From Enchytraeus crypticus (lineage: Eukaryota; Annelida; Clitellata; Enchytraeida; Enchytraeidae), in assembly GCA_905160935.1 (NCBI GenBank), contig CAJHZI010000624.1:61001-125000 (forward strand): a DNA stretch of 64,000 nucleotides. The letters are read 5' to 3'. The notes beneath the pieces are model-generated. The model worked only from the letters and a program-made list of their open reading frames with translations. It ran no database searches and was not told where the DNA came from. A program made the position numbers and the translations under genes. Below, in pieces: positions 35,601 to 45,312 of the stretch; position 1 is the stretch's first letter, and every line of letters starts with the position of its first letter.

Positions 35601-38600
35601 GGCATATACACGTACATACACACACACATACACAAATACATACACAGACACCTACAAGTACACAGCATAGTAGAGCTGCAGAATAAAAGTGAAACACACC
35701 TGCATTGATAGCGACATGTTTAACACAGAGTTGCTGAAGCTGTGTTTCACTGAACAGTTTCTGTAGACCTTCTGTTGTCATGTAAACGTCACCGTACTCA
35801 AATATAGGCACCACCATAATTAGGCCATAGTTCCTGTCAATCAAAAATTTCTAGGTCACACTTCTAACCAATAACAATTATCTAAGTCGTGTTTTAAGCC
35901 ATTAATCCAGTATATTAAGTCTAACTACAGATCTGTCACACTTTGTTTTACTATAGGAAACAAGTCTAACTACAGATCTGTCACACTTTGTTTTACTATA
36001 AGAAACATGTCTAACCACAGATCTGTCACACTCTGTTTTATTAACCACAGATCTCTCACACTATGTTTTACTATCCACAGATCTCTCACACTATATTTCA
36101 CTAACCACAGGTCTCTCACACTATGTTTTACTATCCACAGATCTCTCACACTATATTTCACTAACCACAGATCTCTCACACTTTGTTTTAATAACCACAG
36201 ATCTCTCACACTTTGTTTTACTAACCACAGATCTCTCACACTTCGTTTTACTAACCACAGATCTATCACACTATGGTTTACTAACCACAGATCTATTACA
36301 CTATGTTTGACTAACCACAGATCTGTTACACTTTGTTTTACTAACCACAGATCTGTCACACTTTGTCTTACTAACCACAGATTTGTTACACTTTGTTTCA
36401 CTAACCACAGATCTGTCACACTTTGTTTCACTAACCACAGCTCTGTTACACTATGTTATACTAACCACAGATCTGTTACACTTTGTTTTACTATGCTGAT
36501 ATCGACGTCAGCCTCCACAGCTATTCGTCCCACGTGACTCACACCATCAATGTACGGCAGCACCTACACACACAACACACAACATACAACATACAGCACA
36601 TAACATACAACATACAACACACAACATACAACACACAACATACAACACACAACAAACAACACACAACATACAACACACAACATACAACATACAACATACA
36701 ACACACAACATACAACATACAACACACAACACACAACATACAACACACAACCTACAACACACAACACACAACACACAACATACAACAGTTGCTAAAGTTT
36801 GACATTTTCTCTTCATGATCTCTAATAATCTCCGAACCCCTAAAATTTATTCCGGGCACCGAATAAGCCACACTAATATGAATGTAACATAAATGTTGTG
36901 GGTTATCTTTTGCCTATAACCAATGGTCCTGGATCACAGATCGAACTAGACTTTCTTTCCTATTCATTTTAGAATATATGGCAGAAATTTTTGAGCCTTT
37001 GCGCTCACCAACCGAAAGCCATTTCTGACGTTGGTTTCGATCATAGCGTTTTGTCACCTTTTGCGACCTGTTCAGTCTACGGTTGGTCTATTCTTCATCA
37101 GCCCAGACACAACATGAGTAAAATTAGAATAATTAAAATGTTACAAATTCTAATCATTTAACAACGAGTATATTAATATGAGGACAAAGGTTGGAGTAAT
37201 TTATTTATTTGTCTGCATAGTTGTACACATGACATGCCCATGTGTTACAGAGCATTCTTGAATAGTTTCTGTTTTGCAGTTTTCGTTATTTCCTCTTTCC
37301 TCTCCGTGATTATTGGTAATCCTTTTACTAGGGCTCTGATGGCAGCCAGCGTAGATTAAAGAATAGCTTTCCAAGTTCCAACATCCTGCGGATATTATCA
37401 TTCAAAGCTGTCAATGCTCCATATTGGCTGGAGCCAGTGGCGATGTCTGTAAGATATTTGACCGCGGATCAGTATGTGCGGGGTTCAAATCCTAGGTTCG
37501 CCCGTCACTGACATCGCTTTTGAGTGAGGAAACTGACGTTAACATTAGCTTCTATTTTATCATCAGAGGTGATCACCCATACAAGTATTGATCAGGCCCG
37601 ACAGAGCTTAACTCTGATAGTGCCCAATTTGAAGCTTTATTTGACTTGCAGCCAAATCAAGTTCGCTAGATTCCACCCTAAATTTTCGAGACAGCTGTAC
37701 AAAAACACACATCTCTTCCCATTATAGACCTTTTTCATCTTACCCGACTGGTTTTTTTTTATCACCGGACCGGCACCGTTAAGAAATTTCTTTCTTTCTC
37801 TTCAGCATATGTTTTTCAGATCATTTGGGGTGAATCGATTTGCGATGACATGTGATGGAGGGACGTCCCTGACATCATCCTTGCAAGACGAAACGGACGT
37901 TAAACCTCTATCATTATTATTATTATTATTATTATTAAATCACAAATATTCAGTATAAACAGGCATAACTTCGTACTTGCTGTGTAGCTACGGGGAGTTT
38001 CTTGTAAGTCTCCGCCCATATGTCACTCAAGAGGATAGGAACATCCTCCTCCATCACCTTGGCTCCTTCCATTTTACCCGCCCCTCTGTTGTCATGAGTA
38101 CCAGGTGTTGGCACGGTGCCAGGCTCAAGCTCTGGCACAGTGCCAGCTAATGAGTCATCGCCTGTGAGAGAGAATGAGTCAGTGGTTCCTCCCCACAGCT
38201 GAAGGTGGATAGATATACAGTCATCTACACATACATACACACATACAAACAGACACACATATAACATCACACATATAAATAAACACACACAAACACAAAC
38301 ACACATATAAACACACACACATATAAACAAACACACAAATAAACAAACACACATATAAAAAACACACATAAAAATCACACATATACACAAACACACATAC
38401 AAACAAATACACATATAAATACACATACAACAACACATACACGCAGTGCTCACACATTACAATCCACATACAGCTACACGCACAAAGACATATATAACCG
38501 CACATACAACCACACATACAACAAGGCATAAAATCAGTGACTATACATACAAAACTCACATGCATACCACATTGACAATCACATACAAACACACATACAC

Positions 38601-40196
38601 AACCACTCAAAACAACACCAACACATAAAACCATACATACAATCACACATATACAACCACATATGCACAACTGCACATAAAACAACACATAAAACCACAA
38701 ATTTAACAATTATGCATTCAAAGATTCTCCCAAAAAACCTATCCATACAATCTAAAACAAAAGTAAAGCTGCCTGCCTATGAACTGTTAGGCTACGTAAT
38801 GACTCGAACGGGGACATAGGAGTTGCTATGTACTGATTGGCAGGTGACAGGACAGAGTAAGCGTGACTAAGTACTGATTGGCAGGTGATAGGACAGAGTA
38901 GGTGTGGCTACGTACTGATTGGCAGGTGACAGGACAGAGTAGGCATGGCTACGTACTGATTGGCAGGTGACAGGACAGAGTAGGCGTGGCTACGTACTGA
39001 TTGGCAGGTGACAGGAGCCCGATGTGTTGAGATTGTCTCTAATGCTCGTCATTAGCTCCGGTAGCCTCTCCCTCGACTCACAGCGCGACAAAAACTCATC
39101 TTCTAGCTGCGCAACACACACATCACAATCATCCATGATGATATCTATCACTTTTAATACCACAAGAATATACTGTTAGGCTTGTTTGTTAACTATTTAA
39201 TTACCCAGTCCTAGAAATGTTCACGATTTTACTCTCTGTTAAGCTCTGGTAGCTATGATGAGCTATATTAATACCCACATTCAGTAGTGAGATAATCCGC
39301 AATTTAAATCTCAAGCGTGGTGTAAACTACGGATTAGTCACAGTTTGGTATTCGTTAGGCTCTAACTTGGCTTTACAAATAATATCTTGATAAAATAATA
39401 AATCATTATCATCATCATCATCATGTCATCATCATGTCATCATCAATTTCATCATCAATATCATCACCATCATCATCGTCTTCCCTTAAATCCTAGTTTA
39501 ACTAATTATTAAAATTACTAAAAATATTATTATTAGTTTAATTAATTATTAAAATGATATTACTTTAAATAATTTAAAGAGAAACTATTAAAATAGCCCA
39601 ACTTATTTCAACAGATACGATTACCTTTTAGCACGCAAAACTAACACTATAAATTTCCCATTTAACATTAACTGATGACTAAATAAATAAATAAAATAAA
39701 TTACAGATCAATTAAATAGATTTAACATTAAACAATGCCAACGTTAACTGCAGACCTCTAACGTTGTGAGGTATGAAGCCAGTTTACGTGCAATCATTTC
39801 ACATTGCGTGAGTACAGCGTTGCTGGAGTCTGCGTCCATGACTAGACACATGTTAAATGTGAGTGCATTGCGAGCGTAGTGCGATCTCTCTATACACACA
39901 GGGCAGCCTATAACTCTGTAGCGCCCCACGTTACTGATCAATCAATCAATTCATAAATCAATAAATCAATTAGTCAGTCAGATGATCAGTAAATAATCAA
40001 GCCTCTTTCGAATTGATATAATCAATCTATCCTGACCATCTTTGATCACCTTTAGTTTAGGACCGTACTTCTTCTCAGCACATTTCTTTTGCAGCTTGGT
40101 CTGGGTGAATTGATCTGTAGTGATGTGTGCTGCTAGGGACGTCCCAGACATCATCCTTGGATGATGAAATGGACGTTAAACCTTTATTATTATTAA

Positions 40197-40234
<38 letters not shown>

Positions 40235-41218
40235 GTCTATTTGTATCCCGACCCTAGTTAAGCTGGGATTAAAAAGAAGATGATGATGATGATGATGATG
40301 ACTATTATTATTATTATTATTTTAGTTATTGCTAGTTTGTTTATCTCATTACATTTATGTTCCTATCGCTTATGTAATCCGTGCTGAGATTAACAAATAA
40401 ACTATATGAAACTATAATAAAAAATCAATCAATTAATCCATTTATCAATCAGTACATCACATAATCATCCAATCATTCATTGATTCGATGATTCCTCAAT
40501 CCTTGTTATTGATCAATTAAAGTGTGATCCCCATTACGTATCCATCAATCAAAAATTTAATCAACGAATCTTACATAACATTGTAGTGTTATGTAAGATT
40601 CCTGCATTACAGATTAACCCAAAGACTAACACAACAACAACTTACAAATTCCTAACACATTATTAATAATATAATCTATATATTAAGATAAAAGCTCTGA
40701 AAAGAAACACTATACAGGTAGACAAGTCATAAAGCATTACTAATATTCTAATGAAGATGAGTAAGAACAAAATAATTAACAAGAGCAAAACGAAGATTTA
40801 CTAACACAGATATGATTCTGTTTTGTAGCTGAGACTTTGCTATGATATAGATGTGAACTGAGTCAAAGCTGTCTCGAGATATCACATCTTCTGGTACCTG
40901 AGTATTCACAGCACACAAATGCAGTGCATGCAAATAATGATATTCAAAGTTCTTGATAGATAGTTCAAAATAAACATGGAACATATTCTCTCGGTACTGG
41001 CAGGAGCCAGTGGCGATGTCGGTAAGATATTCGACCGCGGATCAGTATGCTCGGGGTTAAAATCCTGGGCTCGCCTTCACTGACATCACCACCTTCGAGT
41101 GAGGAAACTGACGTTATGTAATCAATGTAATATTAGAGCAGCTGAGTCAGACCTGGTACACAAGCTGAGGCCCAGCTGTTGGGTGAAACTGACTGTAGAA
41201 GATTGCTCTGATCTCCAT
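29650..41218 (-). CDS. NPRL2: NPRL2, GATOR1 complex subunit (10 exons)
   Basis: NPRL2 with NPRL3 and DEPDC5 forms GATOR1, the GTPase-activating complex for RagA/B that restrains TORC1 at the lysosome when amino acids are low. Coding exons, minus strand: 41153-41218, 40806-40897, 39756-39933, 38998-39106, 37977-38224, 36466-36563, 35700-35833, 35171-35285, 33781-34007, 29650-29717. All phases agree and total 1335 nt (444 aa plus TGA). Family signatures in order: IFYSQFHPTAGPQLVYQ and VPEDVISRDSFDSV (longin domain), IGCPVCIERSHYARNALTFN, KLASYLTTLE, VLPYIDGVSHVGRI, NYGLIMVVPIFEYGDVY, ITDILQLYCGMNADSTIKSL, LIQFGLLKSFIRRIHKYS, HDHICCKLG and the terminal DPDIITYSK. It is longer than the roughly 380-aa vertebrate protein through a Gly/Pro/Thr-rich insert in exon 5 and a Glu/Ser-rich insert in exon 9. 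Exons 4, 6, 8 and 9 each border a tandem array built from their own end. The last intron (about 4 kb) holds a mariner element. Confidence 0.95.
29735..29920. repeat. (CAT)n block in NPRL2 last intron
   Basis: CAT/ATC triplets abutting a repeat C fragment (29925-30000, accattaatcacagtttaac). It starts within 20 bp of the acceptor of NPRL2 exon 10. Confidence 0.9.
30100..30790. repeat. 13-bp minisatellite
   Basis: About 33 regular units of gaatcaactgttt with regular variants (caaccgtttaa every second or third unit, giving a higher-order period), decaying into diverged copies from 30540 to 30790. Lies in NPRL2 intron 9; no similarity to NPRL2 exons seen. Confidence 0.92.
30940..31190 (-). repeat. 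SINE B copy
   Basis: On the minus strand it has a tRNA-like head (tagcgcagtggttagagg as box A, gggttcgaatcccagacgcg as box B) followed by a body ending in tgatatcaacg. Further copies: 31295-31510 (partial), 42645-42880, 43085-43335, 59765-59980, and a fragment at 39130-39245. Confidence 0.85.
31295..31510 (-). repeat. SINE B copy, head truncated
   Basis: Same body and box B (gggttcgattccaggccgcg on the minus strand) as 30940-31190; breaks off at the box A side near 31505. Two copies stand in the same orientation about 100 bp apart. Confidence 0.8.
31600..33182 (+). mobile_element. Tc1/mariner DD37E transposon, apparently intact
   Basis: Terminal inverted repeats of 40 bp, identical at both ends (tagggtgtcgcataagttcg tataccgttttc aaattgca, with similarity continuing a little further inside), flanked by a TA duplication (31598-31599 and 33183-33184). 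Length 1583 bp with one uninterrupted transposase gene. It is inserted in the last intron of NPRL2, opposite to the direction of NPRL2 transcription. Identical ends and an open frame point to recent insertion. Confidence 0.95.
31899..32990 (+). CDS. DD37E Tc1/mariner transposase, 363 aa
   Basis: Cut-and-paste transposase acting on the terminal repeats of its own element. N-terminal helix-turn-helix, residues about 12-55 (AQKLNRSKCWVTKWVGRSKF), a GRPR-type hook at 65-68 (GRPK), a second helix-turn-helix at about 73-112, then the RNase-H-like catalytic core. Catalytic residues: D159 in LFTDES, D263 in IFQQDGARCHTS, E301 in NSPDLSPIENLWS. The 37 residues between the second Asp and Glu place it in the DD37E group rather than DD34D mariner or DD34E Tc1. 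Length is normal and no stop or frameshift is seen. The start at 31899 was chosen as the first ATG; Met9 is an alternative. Confidence 0.95.
   Translation: MRPRIIYNMDKIKIIQLRAQAVVLAKEGYSHKCIAQKLNRSKCWVTKWVGRSKFDEKLVDMKRSGRPKILSNTAKRLIQSAKYRRGQSLCRISNQLKIRNERASKDTIRRYMVNDLKWKNWRRKKIPLLTDAHKVKRIKFARDHRNWTVQDWSNVLFTDESPFKVFYIPNPKNDTVWGSQESNVPPDAQMKFSPSVMVWGGMTAHGLTSLHFIPNGTRLNSDYYIVNILDKLVKPAFQRIVTGGNVTRVKLFNDNDLGIFQQDGARCHTSAKTTRWLEDNIPSYIKPKDWPPNSPDLSPIENLWSILSFSVYRDPEPTNVVQLKRRLQQAWRSVKVEILQTLIKSMPDRILAVIKQKGNTIKY
33187..33325 (+). mobile_element. LINE reverse-transcriptase remnant
   Basis: The plus-strand frame reads SHITYCNIMWGCASISALKE then LFVLQ, like the Y..WG segment and lQkraiR motif near the C-terminus of CR1/Jockey-type polymerases. 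It touches the right end of the mariner element. The following 33360-33465 is the same 3' tail as at 790-985. Confidence 0.7.
33470..33800. repeat. 26-bp minisatellite between copies of the exon 9 donor
   Basis: About eight units of tacacaatagtgtatatctatacata. At the far side (33473-33495) cagaatacagacccagc repeats the NPRL2 exon 9 donor region (33768-33785), so the array lies between two copies of that exon edge. Confidence 0.8.
34001..34490 (-). repeat. Exon-edge array: NPRL2 exon 9 acceptor, 45 bp x about 11
   Basis: Minus-strand unit: gaggttaatacagtgtaatt, ataggactgtattgtattta, tacag. The exon-proximal copy is the true boundary (tttattcag|GAGGTTAATACAGTTTGGG). Each further copy retains the acceptor tacag| and the first 12-13 bases of exon 9. 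The unit is 45 bp and open in the NPRL2 frame (RLIQCNYRTVLYLYR), so the frame runs on for over 200 codons. Confidence 0.92.
34547..34680 (+). repeat. SINE A copy in NPRL2 intron 8
   Basis: ggctggagccagtgaagttg, box B gttcaaatcctgggcttgcc, catcactgac, gaaactgacgttaacattag, tail ctttaccggcttt. Confidence 0.88.
34965..35190 (-). repeat. Exon-edge array: NPRL2 exon 8 donor, 34 bp x about 7
   Basis: Minus-strand unit begins atagacatcac|gtatgatatc: the last bases of exon 8 plus its donor. The true edge is at 35171. Copies continue into intron 8, becoming less regular beyond 35000 and ending in atcat units near 34950. Confidence 0.9.
35262..35700 (-). repeat. Exon-edge array: NPRL2 exon 8 acceptor, diverged copies
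   Basis: The start of exon 8 (minus strand: tag|ATATCACACCTAGTATCAC ... ATTCTGCAGCTGTA) recurs upstream around 35380-35400, 35490-35510, 35570-35610 and 35665-35695, separated by CA-rich spacers. The outermost copy touches the exon 7 donor, so nearly the whole intron 7 consists of degenerate copies of the next exon's start. Confidence 0.75.
35905..36490 (-). repeat. Exon-edge array: NPRL2 exon 6 donor, 30 bp x about 18
   Basis: Minus-strand unit ttagtaaaacaaagtgtgac agatctgtgg. The exon-proximal copy is the end of exon 6 itself (ACAGATCTGTG|gttagt). Every unit has a donor-like tg|gttagt and is open in the exon's frame (LVKQSVTDLW), so exon 6 reads without stop for about 150 codons into its intron. 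The array fills intron 6 almost to the exon 7 acceptor at 35833. Confidence 0.93.
36564..36790. repeat. CAACATA/CAACACA array in NPRL2 intron 5
   Basis: Units of 7-8 bp (acaacatac, acaacacac) starting at the acceptor of exon 6. Simple sequence; the long Cys-rich open frames over it are artefacts. Confidence 0.9.
36965..37110 (+). repeat. Repeat C copy in NPRL2 intron 5
   Basis: tttgcgctcaccaaccgaaa, gccatttctgacgttggttt, cgttttgtcacc, gttggtctattcttcatcag. Intact core of the family. Confidence 0.8.
37428..37555 (+). repeat. SINE A copy in NPRL2 intron 5
   Basis: ggctggagccagtggcgatg, tctgtaagatatttgaccgc, box B gttcaaatcctaggttcgcc, gtcactgacatcgcttttga, gaaactgacgttaacattag. Confidence 0.9.
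37795..37938 (+). repeat. SINE E copy with (TTA)n tail
   Basis: ggggtgaatcgatttgcgat, gggacgtccctgacatcatc, gaaacggacgttaaacc, then (ATT)n to 37937. The tail ends about 40 bp from the exon 5 donor of NPRL2. Confidence 0.85.
38225..38710. repeat. CA/ACAT-rich simple sequence in NPRL2 intron 4
   Basis: Acacat and acaaac mixtures from the acceptor of exon 5 outward. No exon copy recognised. Confidence 0.85.
38821..39020 (-). repeat. Exon-edge array: NPRL2 exon 4 donor, 41 bp x 5
   Basis: gtactgattggcaggtgaca (plus view) recurs at about 38830, 38871, 38912, 38953 and 38994. On the minus strand each unit holds CTGTCACCTGCCAATCA|gtacgt, the last 17 bases of exon 4 with its donor; the 38994 copy is the true exon end. 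The 41-bp unit would shift frame if a distal donor were used. Confidence 0.93.
40075..40300 (+). repeat. SINE E copy, (TTA)n tail, then repeat C fragment
   Basis: gggtgaattgatctgtagtg, gggacgtcccagacatcatc, gaaatggacgttaaacc, (ATT)n to about 40233. It is followed at once by repeat C (gtctatttgtatcccgaccc) and its own (GAT)n tail. Lies in NPRL2 intron 2. Confidence 0.85.
40566..40601. repeat. Hairpin, 15-bp arms
   Basis: gaatcttacataaca, six-base loop, then its reverse complement tgttatgtaagattc. NPRL2 intron 2. Confidence 0.9.
41000..41115 (+). repeat. SINE A copy in NPRL2 intron 1
   Basis: ggcaggagccagtggcgatg, tcggtaagatattcgaccgc, box B gttaaaatcctgggctcgcc, gaggaaactgacgtta. It occupies much of the 255-bp first intron. 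Confidence 0.88.
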
Positions 41219-42409
41219 GACTACCTAGCTTTAGAGATTGATTGATCAAATTTCAGTAGCAGGCTGCAAACTCTAGAAGCTGCTAAATATCAATCACAAC
41301 TGAATAAATAAATATAAAATTAGGCATCAAGTCTTAGCATCATCTAAGGGATATGAGTTGAGCCAGTATTTGCAGGGTTTCTATTGCGGACTGATAGTTA
41401 CATTAAATCCAGTGTAAACCCCGGCACTGATATGCTGTGCTGACAGGAAACTGACATTAAACTAGGCTTTAGCTAGTAGCCTTTAAATGACATTATACCT
41501 AAATCAATGAAAGAATATTAAAACAGCATATTAATTGAATTGCATTGAATATGTAAGTAAATAGATTTACTTAGAATATTAAGCGGCACGTTAACTTTAA
41601 GTTGGTCAAGCTGTAAAAGATCTCAATGGTAACCACAATATTTTGGTAATCGGAATGCATCAGTCACAAAATGATTACTGAACATATATACGCAAGCAGA
41701 CATTTCTGAATCGTTGATCAGAGCCTTCTCTACCCTATGTGTGCAGCAAAGTGTCAAATGTCGATGAAACATTACAAAATATTTGTTTTAAACTTTTGTC
41801 AACTTTAGCACTCTGTTTATATTTACCTTTAAGAACTTGTTCCGTTGTCTTTCAAAATATGTCTTTCCTTCTTTCAAACACGGCATTGACCATTTTCAGT
41901 AACAGTGTGATTTTGAAAGCGTTCTATCGGCATCACTATCTAAACTTAAACGGTATTTCTTATATTATTGAAACCAATAAATGCAGATTAGCAGTATTTT
42001 ACATTTTTATTATTCTACGAAGAAATTATTATACAACTAAGAGTAACAATATAGATTTATATAGGCTAAAGGGCAAAAAAATTCTTCAAAATGGCATAGT
42101 TTTTTAAAATGACACCACTAATGTTTAAAACGGGCACTGAAATTTGCCGTTGGAACAAAATTTGTTCAATTATTTTGCCATATATTCCTTAAGAAAAAGT
42201 GATGACCCTCTTTAGGCGCTCATCCGTTCATTGCGTTTCTTGAGACAATTGAAGCAAATCATTGGTGGACCAATCATGTTTACTGAGGGTGTAGCCATTT
42301 CATCAGATTGTAGGGACGGCAATTAATTTATCCCCAGTTCACATATTTTAAAAGAATCTGGTTGTTCAAAAATCTGCGCTAGGACAATTTTAAACGTCTA
42401 GCATAGTTA

Positions 42410-42437
42410 TTGGAGTGATACAACCGTATCACTCCAA
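42410..42437. repeat. Hairpin, 12-bp arms
   Basis: ttggagtgatac, four-base loop, gtatcactccaa. About 1.2 kb upstream of the NPRL2 start; no function visible. Confidence 0.85.
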
Positions 42438-44079
42438 TTGATTCATACAAAATACTGCATCTGTATTTAGCACCGGTTGTTGAATCATCATGTCGTTTGC
42501 TTGTCAACTTGGCATTGCTTCTATAGTGCTCGTTGTTATCGCTGTTTTTATCCAATGTAAAAGATAAAGTTAATGTTTACGTCCGTTTCTTCACTTGAAA
42601 GCGACGCCAGTGACGGGCGAGCCCAGGATTTGAAAGCCGTACATAAAAGTAAACATCCATTATAGTGAAATGATCAACTATGTTGATATCTATAACTTTT
42701 AATACCACGTGTTTAAACCATTAGGCAATTTAGTCCATTTTCCGTATAACCAGTCCAGTGAATGTCCGAGATTTTACTCTCAGATCAACGCGGCTGGGAT
42801 TTGAACCGCGAGAGTTCAATTCACCTCAGGGTCTGTCATTTAAAACTTCATGACGTTACCCATACGCTATTGAGAAATTCAATGGACAATCATACTGATA
42901 AGCAGTCGCGTATCTTACCGAAAAGTTGTATATTTATTGAAAAAATAGTACGGCTACATGTGATAGGCAACTACAGATATAGCCTAACAGTCACTGGCAA
43001 GTCGTTTCATCTCCTCTCAGAGTAAGAAACGTATAGTTACCAACTACACTGATCATTCTATACGGTAATTATAACAATAACAACAACACCCATTATAGTG
43101 AAATGATCAACAATGTTGATATCTATCACTTTTAATACCACATGTTATATCCATTAGGCTATTTAGTCCATTTTCCGTGTTGCCAGTCCAGTGAATGTCC
43201 GAGATTTTACTCTCAGATCAGCGCGGCTGGGATTCGAACCCCCGAGAGTTCGATTCATCTCAGGGTCTGTCATTTAAAACTTCATGACGTTATCTACACC
43301 CTTAACCATTGCGCTATTGAGACATTCAAATATTCAAATATCGTATAAGGTAATCAACGTCAATCAACCGGTATGTTAAAATTTTCTATATCATTGACAT
43401 AAAACTGCATGGTGACTGGGCAAGGGGAGATAAATATTTAGTTTAAAGGAAGTTCTAGAACATGCTTCAACAGTGAATAGCTATAAATTATATTACTAAA
43501 CTGGACTCACACCAAAATCTATTTTGATAGAGTAAACATTAGAATCAGCCATGCCTTATAACTGGGAGGGAGGGAGGGAGAGAGAGAGGGAGAAAGAGTG
43601 AGAGAGAAGACTTAGACATAGAAAGCCATGCATATATTTACATCCTTAAATAACACTCTAAAAAAGCAGAACTTAAAAATATGAATATACATGCACGTGT
43701 ATGTTCCTAATAAATATAATTAATCAGACGCTAGGTTATTTAAAATTGCAGTCAGGCAGCAAAGAAAAAACTTCCTAAGAAATACAAAGAACAAAACATA
43801 AGAAATACGAAGAACAAAACTTCATTTAATCATTTTTTGACAAATTTTCGAGCAATATAATCATTTGATAAACTGGCCGATTTATTAATCCTTCAAGAAA
43901 CCAGCCAGTAAATAAGTTTAACACTTCAAAAATCGATCAATCAATGAAGCAATTAATCAAACAACCGATCAATTAAACCATTAATAGCCAATAACCAATC
44001 AATCAATTATATCAATCAGCCAATCACTCAAGCAGTTCAACAACAGACGTTTATTTCCCTATAAAATTACTCAGTTGAC

Positions 44080-44258
44080 AACTAACTACATCGTCCAATC
44101 AGAACACAGCTAGCAATGTCTCATACACGTGGCATGACATATAAACTACATCGTCCAATCAGAACACAGATAGCAATGTCTCATACACGTGGCATGACAT
44201 ATAAACTACATCGTCCAATCAGAACACAGCTAGCAATGTCTTATACGCATATAAACTG
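44080..44258. repeat. 60-bp tandem repeat, three copies
   Basis: ctacatcgtccaatcagaac, then tagcaatgtctcatacac and gtggcatgacatataaa. Copies nearly identical, the third truncated. About 1 kb past the EMC3 stop. Confidence 0.92.
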
Positions 44259-44614
44259 TCAATAGTAACTATACATCAACAATTCTTCATTACACAACAG
44301 ACTACGGCAAGCTTAAAGTAGGTTTCAGAAGCACAACCAGCTCTTGAACAACGAGGAAGTTGAATCATATCCATCAGAGTTCATATGCAAAACCTTTAAG
44401 TTGTTTCGTCTTTGGTATAGTCGTAGAAAATTGCAAAAAGCTCATTATCTGGTACACATCACGCTTGACAAAGCCGCAGATCTCTGTGGCGGAGCAGTTG
44501 ACGTAACGTAATAAACTAGCAGACAGTTTCAACGAGAATTCATCTCTTGTACGGCATTAGTAGACAATAAACATAACGGTGCACAAGTGTACGTAGAATT
44601 GTAGCGACTGAAGG

Positions 44615-45312
44615 TGTGGGGGTGAGAGTCTAGTGAGCTCTATTGTGTGTGGAGGATTCTGTAGCTAGAGTGGAGAGAGAGTCTAGTGAGCTCTATTGTG
44701 CATGGTGGATTCTGTAGCTAGTGTGGAGAGAGAGTCTAGTGAGCTCTATTGTGTGTGATGGATACTGTAGCTAGAGTAGAGAGAGAGTCTAGTAAGCACT
44801 ATTGTGTGTGGTGGATTCTGTAGCTAGAGTGGAGAGAGTCTAGTGAGCACTATTGTGTGTGGTGGATTCTGTAGCTAGAGTGGAGAGAGTCTAGTGAGCT
44901 CTATTGTGTGTGGTGGATTCTGTAGCTAGAGTGGAGAGAGAGTCTAGTGAGCACTATTGTGTGTGGTGGATTCTGTAGCTAGAGTGGAGAGAGTCTAGTG
45001 AGCTCTACTGTGTGTGGTGGATTCTGTAGCTAGAGTGGAGAGAGAGTCTAGTGAGCTCTATTGTGTGTGGTGGATTCTGTAGCTAGAGTAGAGAGAGAGT
45101 CTAGTGAACTCTATTGTGTGTGGAGGATTCTGTAGCTAGAGTGGAGAGAGAGTCTAGTGAGCTCTATTGTGTGTGGTGGATTCTGTAGCTAGAGTAGAGA
45201 GAGAGTCTAGTGAACTCTATTGTGTGTGGAGGATTCTGTAGCTAGAGTGGAGAGAGAGTCTAGTGAGCTCTATTGTGTGTGGTGGATTCTGTAGCTAGAG
45301 TGGAGAGAGCGT
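44615..45312 (-). repeat. Exon-edge array: EMC3 terminal exon, 53 bp x about 13
   Basis: Minus-strand unit: ctctctccactctagctaca, gaatccaccacacacaatag, agctcactagact. The first unit is the C-terminal coding part of EMC3 exon 8 including its TAG. The rest run into the 3' UTR. Unit length varies 51-53 bp by loss of a GA dinucleotide. Confidence 0.93.

Larger units (their letters stand above)
41219..45259. other. Between NPRL2 start and EMC3 stop
   Basis: Contains the upstream region of NPRL2 and the 3' region of EMC3. SINE A truncated at 42560-42640 (-), SINE B at 42645-42880 and 43085-43335 (-), GA-rich tract 43565-43608, and a 60-bp direct repeat in three copies at 44080-44250. The 122-aa frame at 41739-42107 is AT-rich with no family resemblance. 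No promoter motif can be supported. Confidence 0.6.

Noticed and set aside
35970-36537. Long open frames on both strands (153 and 176 codons) and CRISPR-like 30-bp spacing
   Set aside because: Eukaryotic context; units are contiguous without unique spacers. The frames result from a 30-bp repeat derived from NPRL2 exon 6, not a separate gene.
36539-36818. Cys/Val-rich minus-strand frames
   Set aside because: CAACATA simple-sequence array.
41739-42107. 122-codon plus-strand frame upstream of NPRL2
   Set aside because: AT-rich, no recognisable motif and no splice or family support. A transcript would be needed to keep it.
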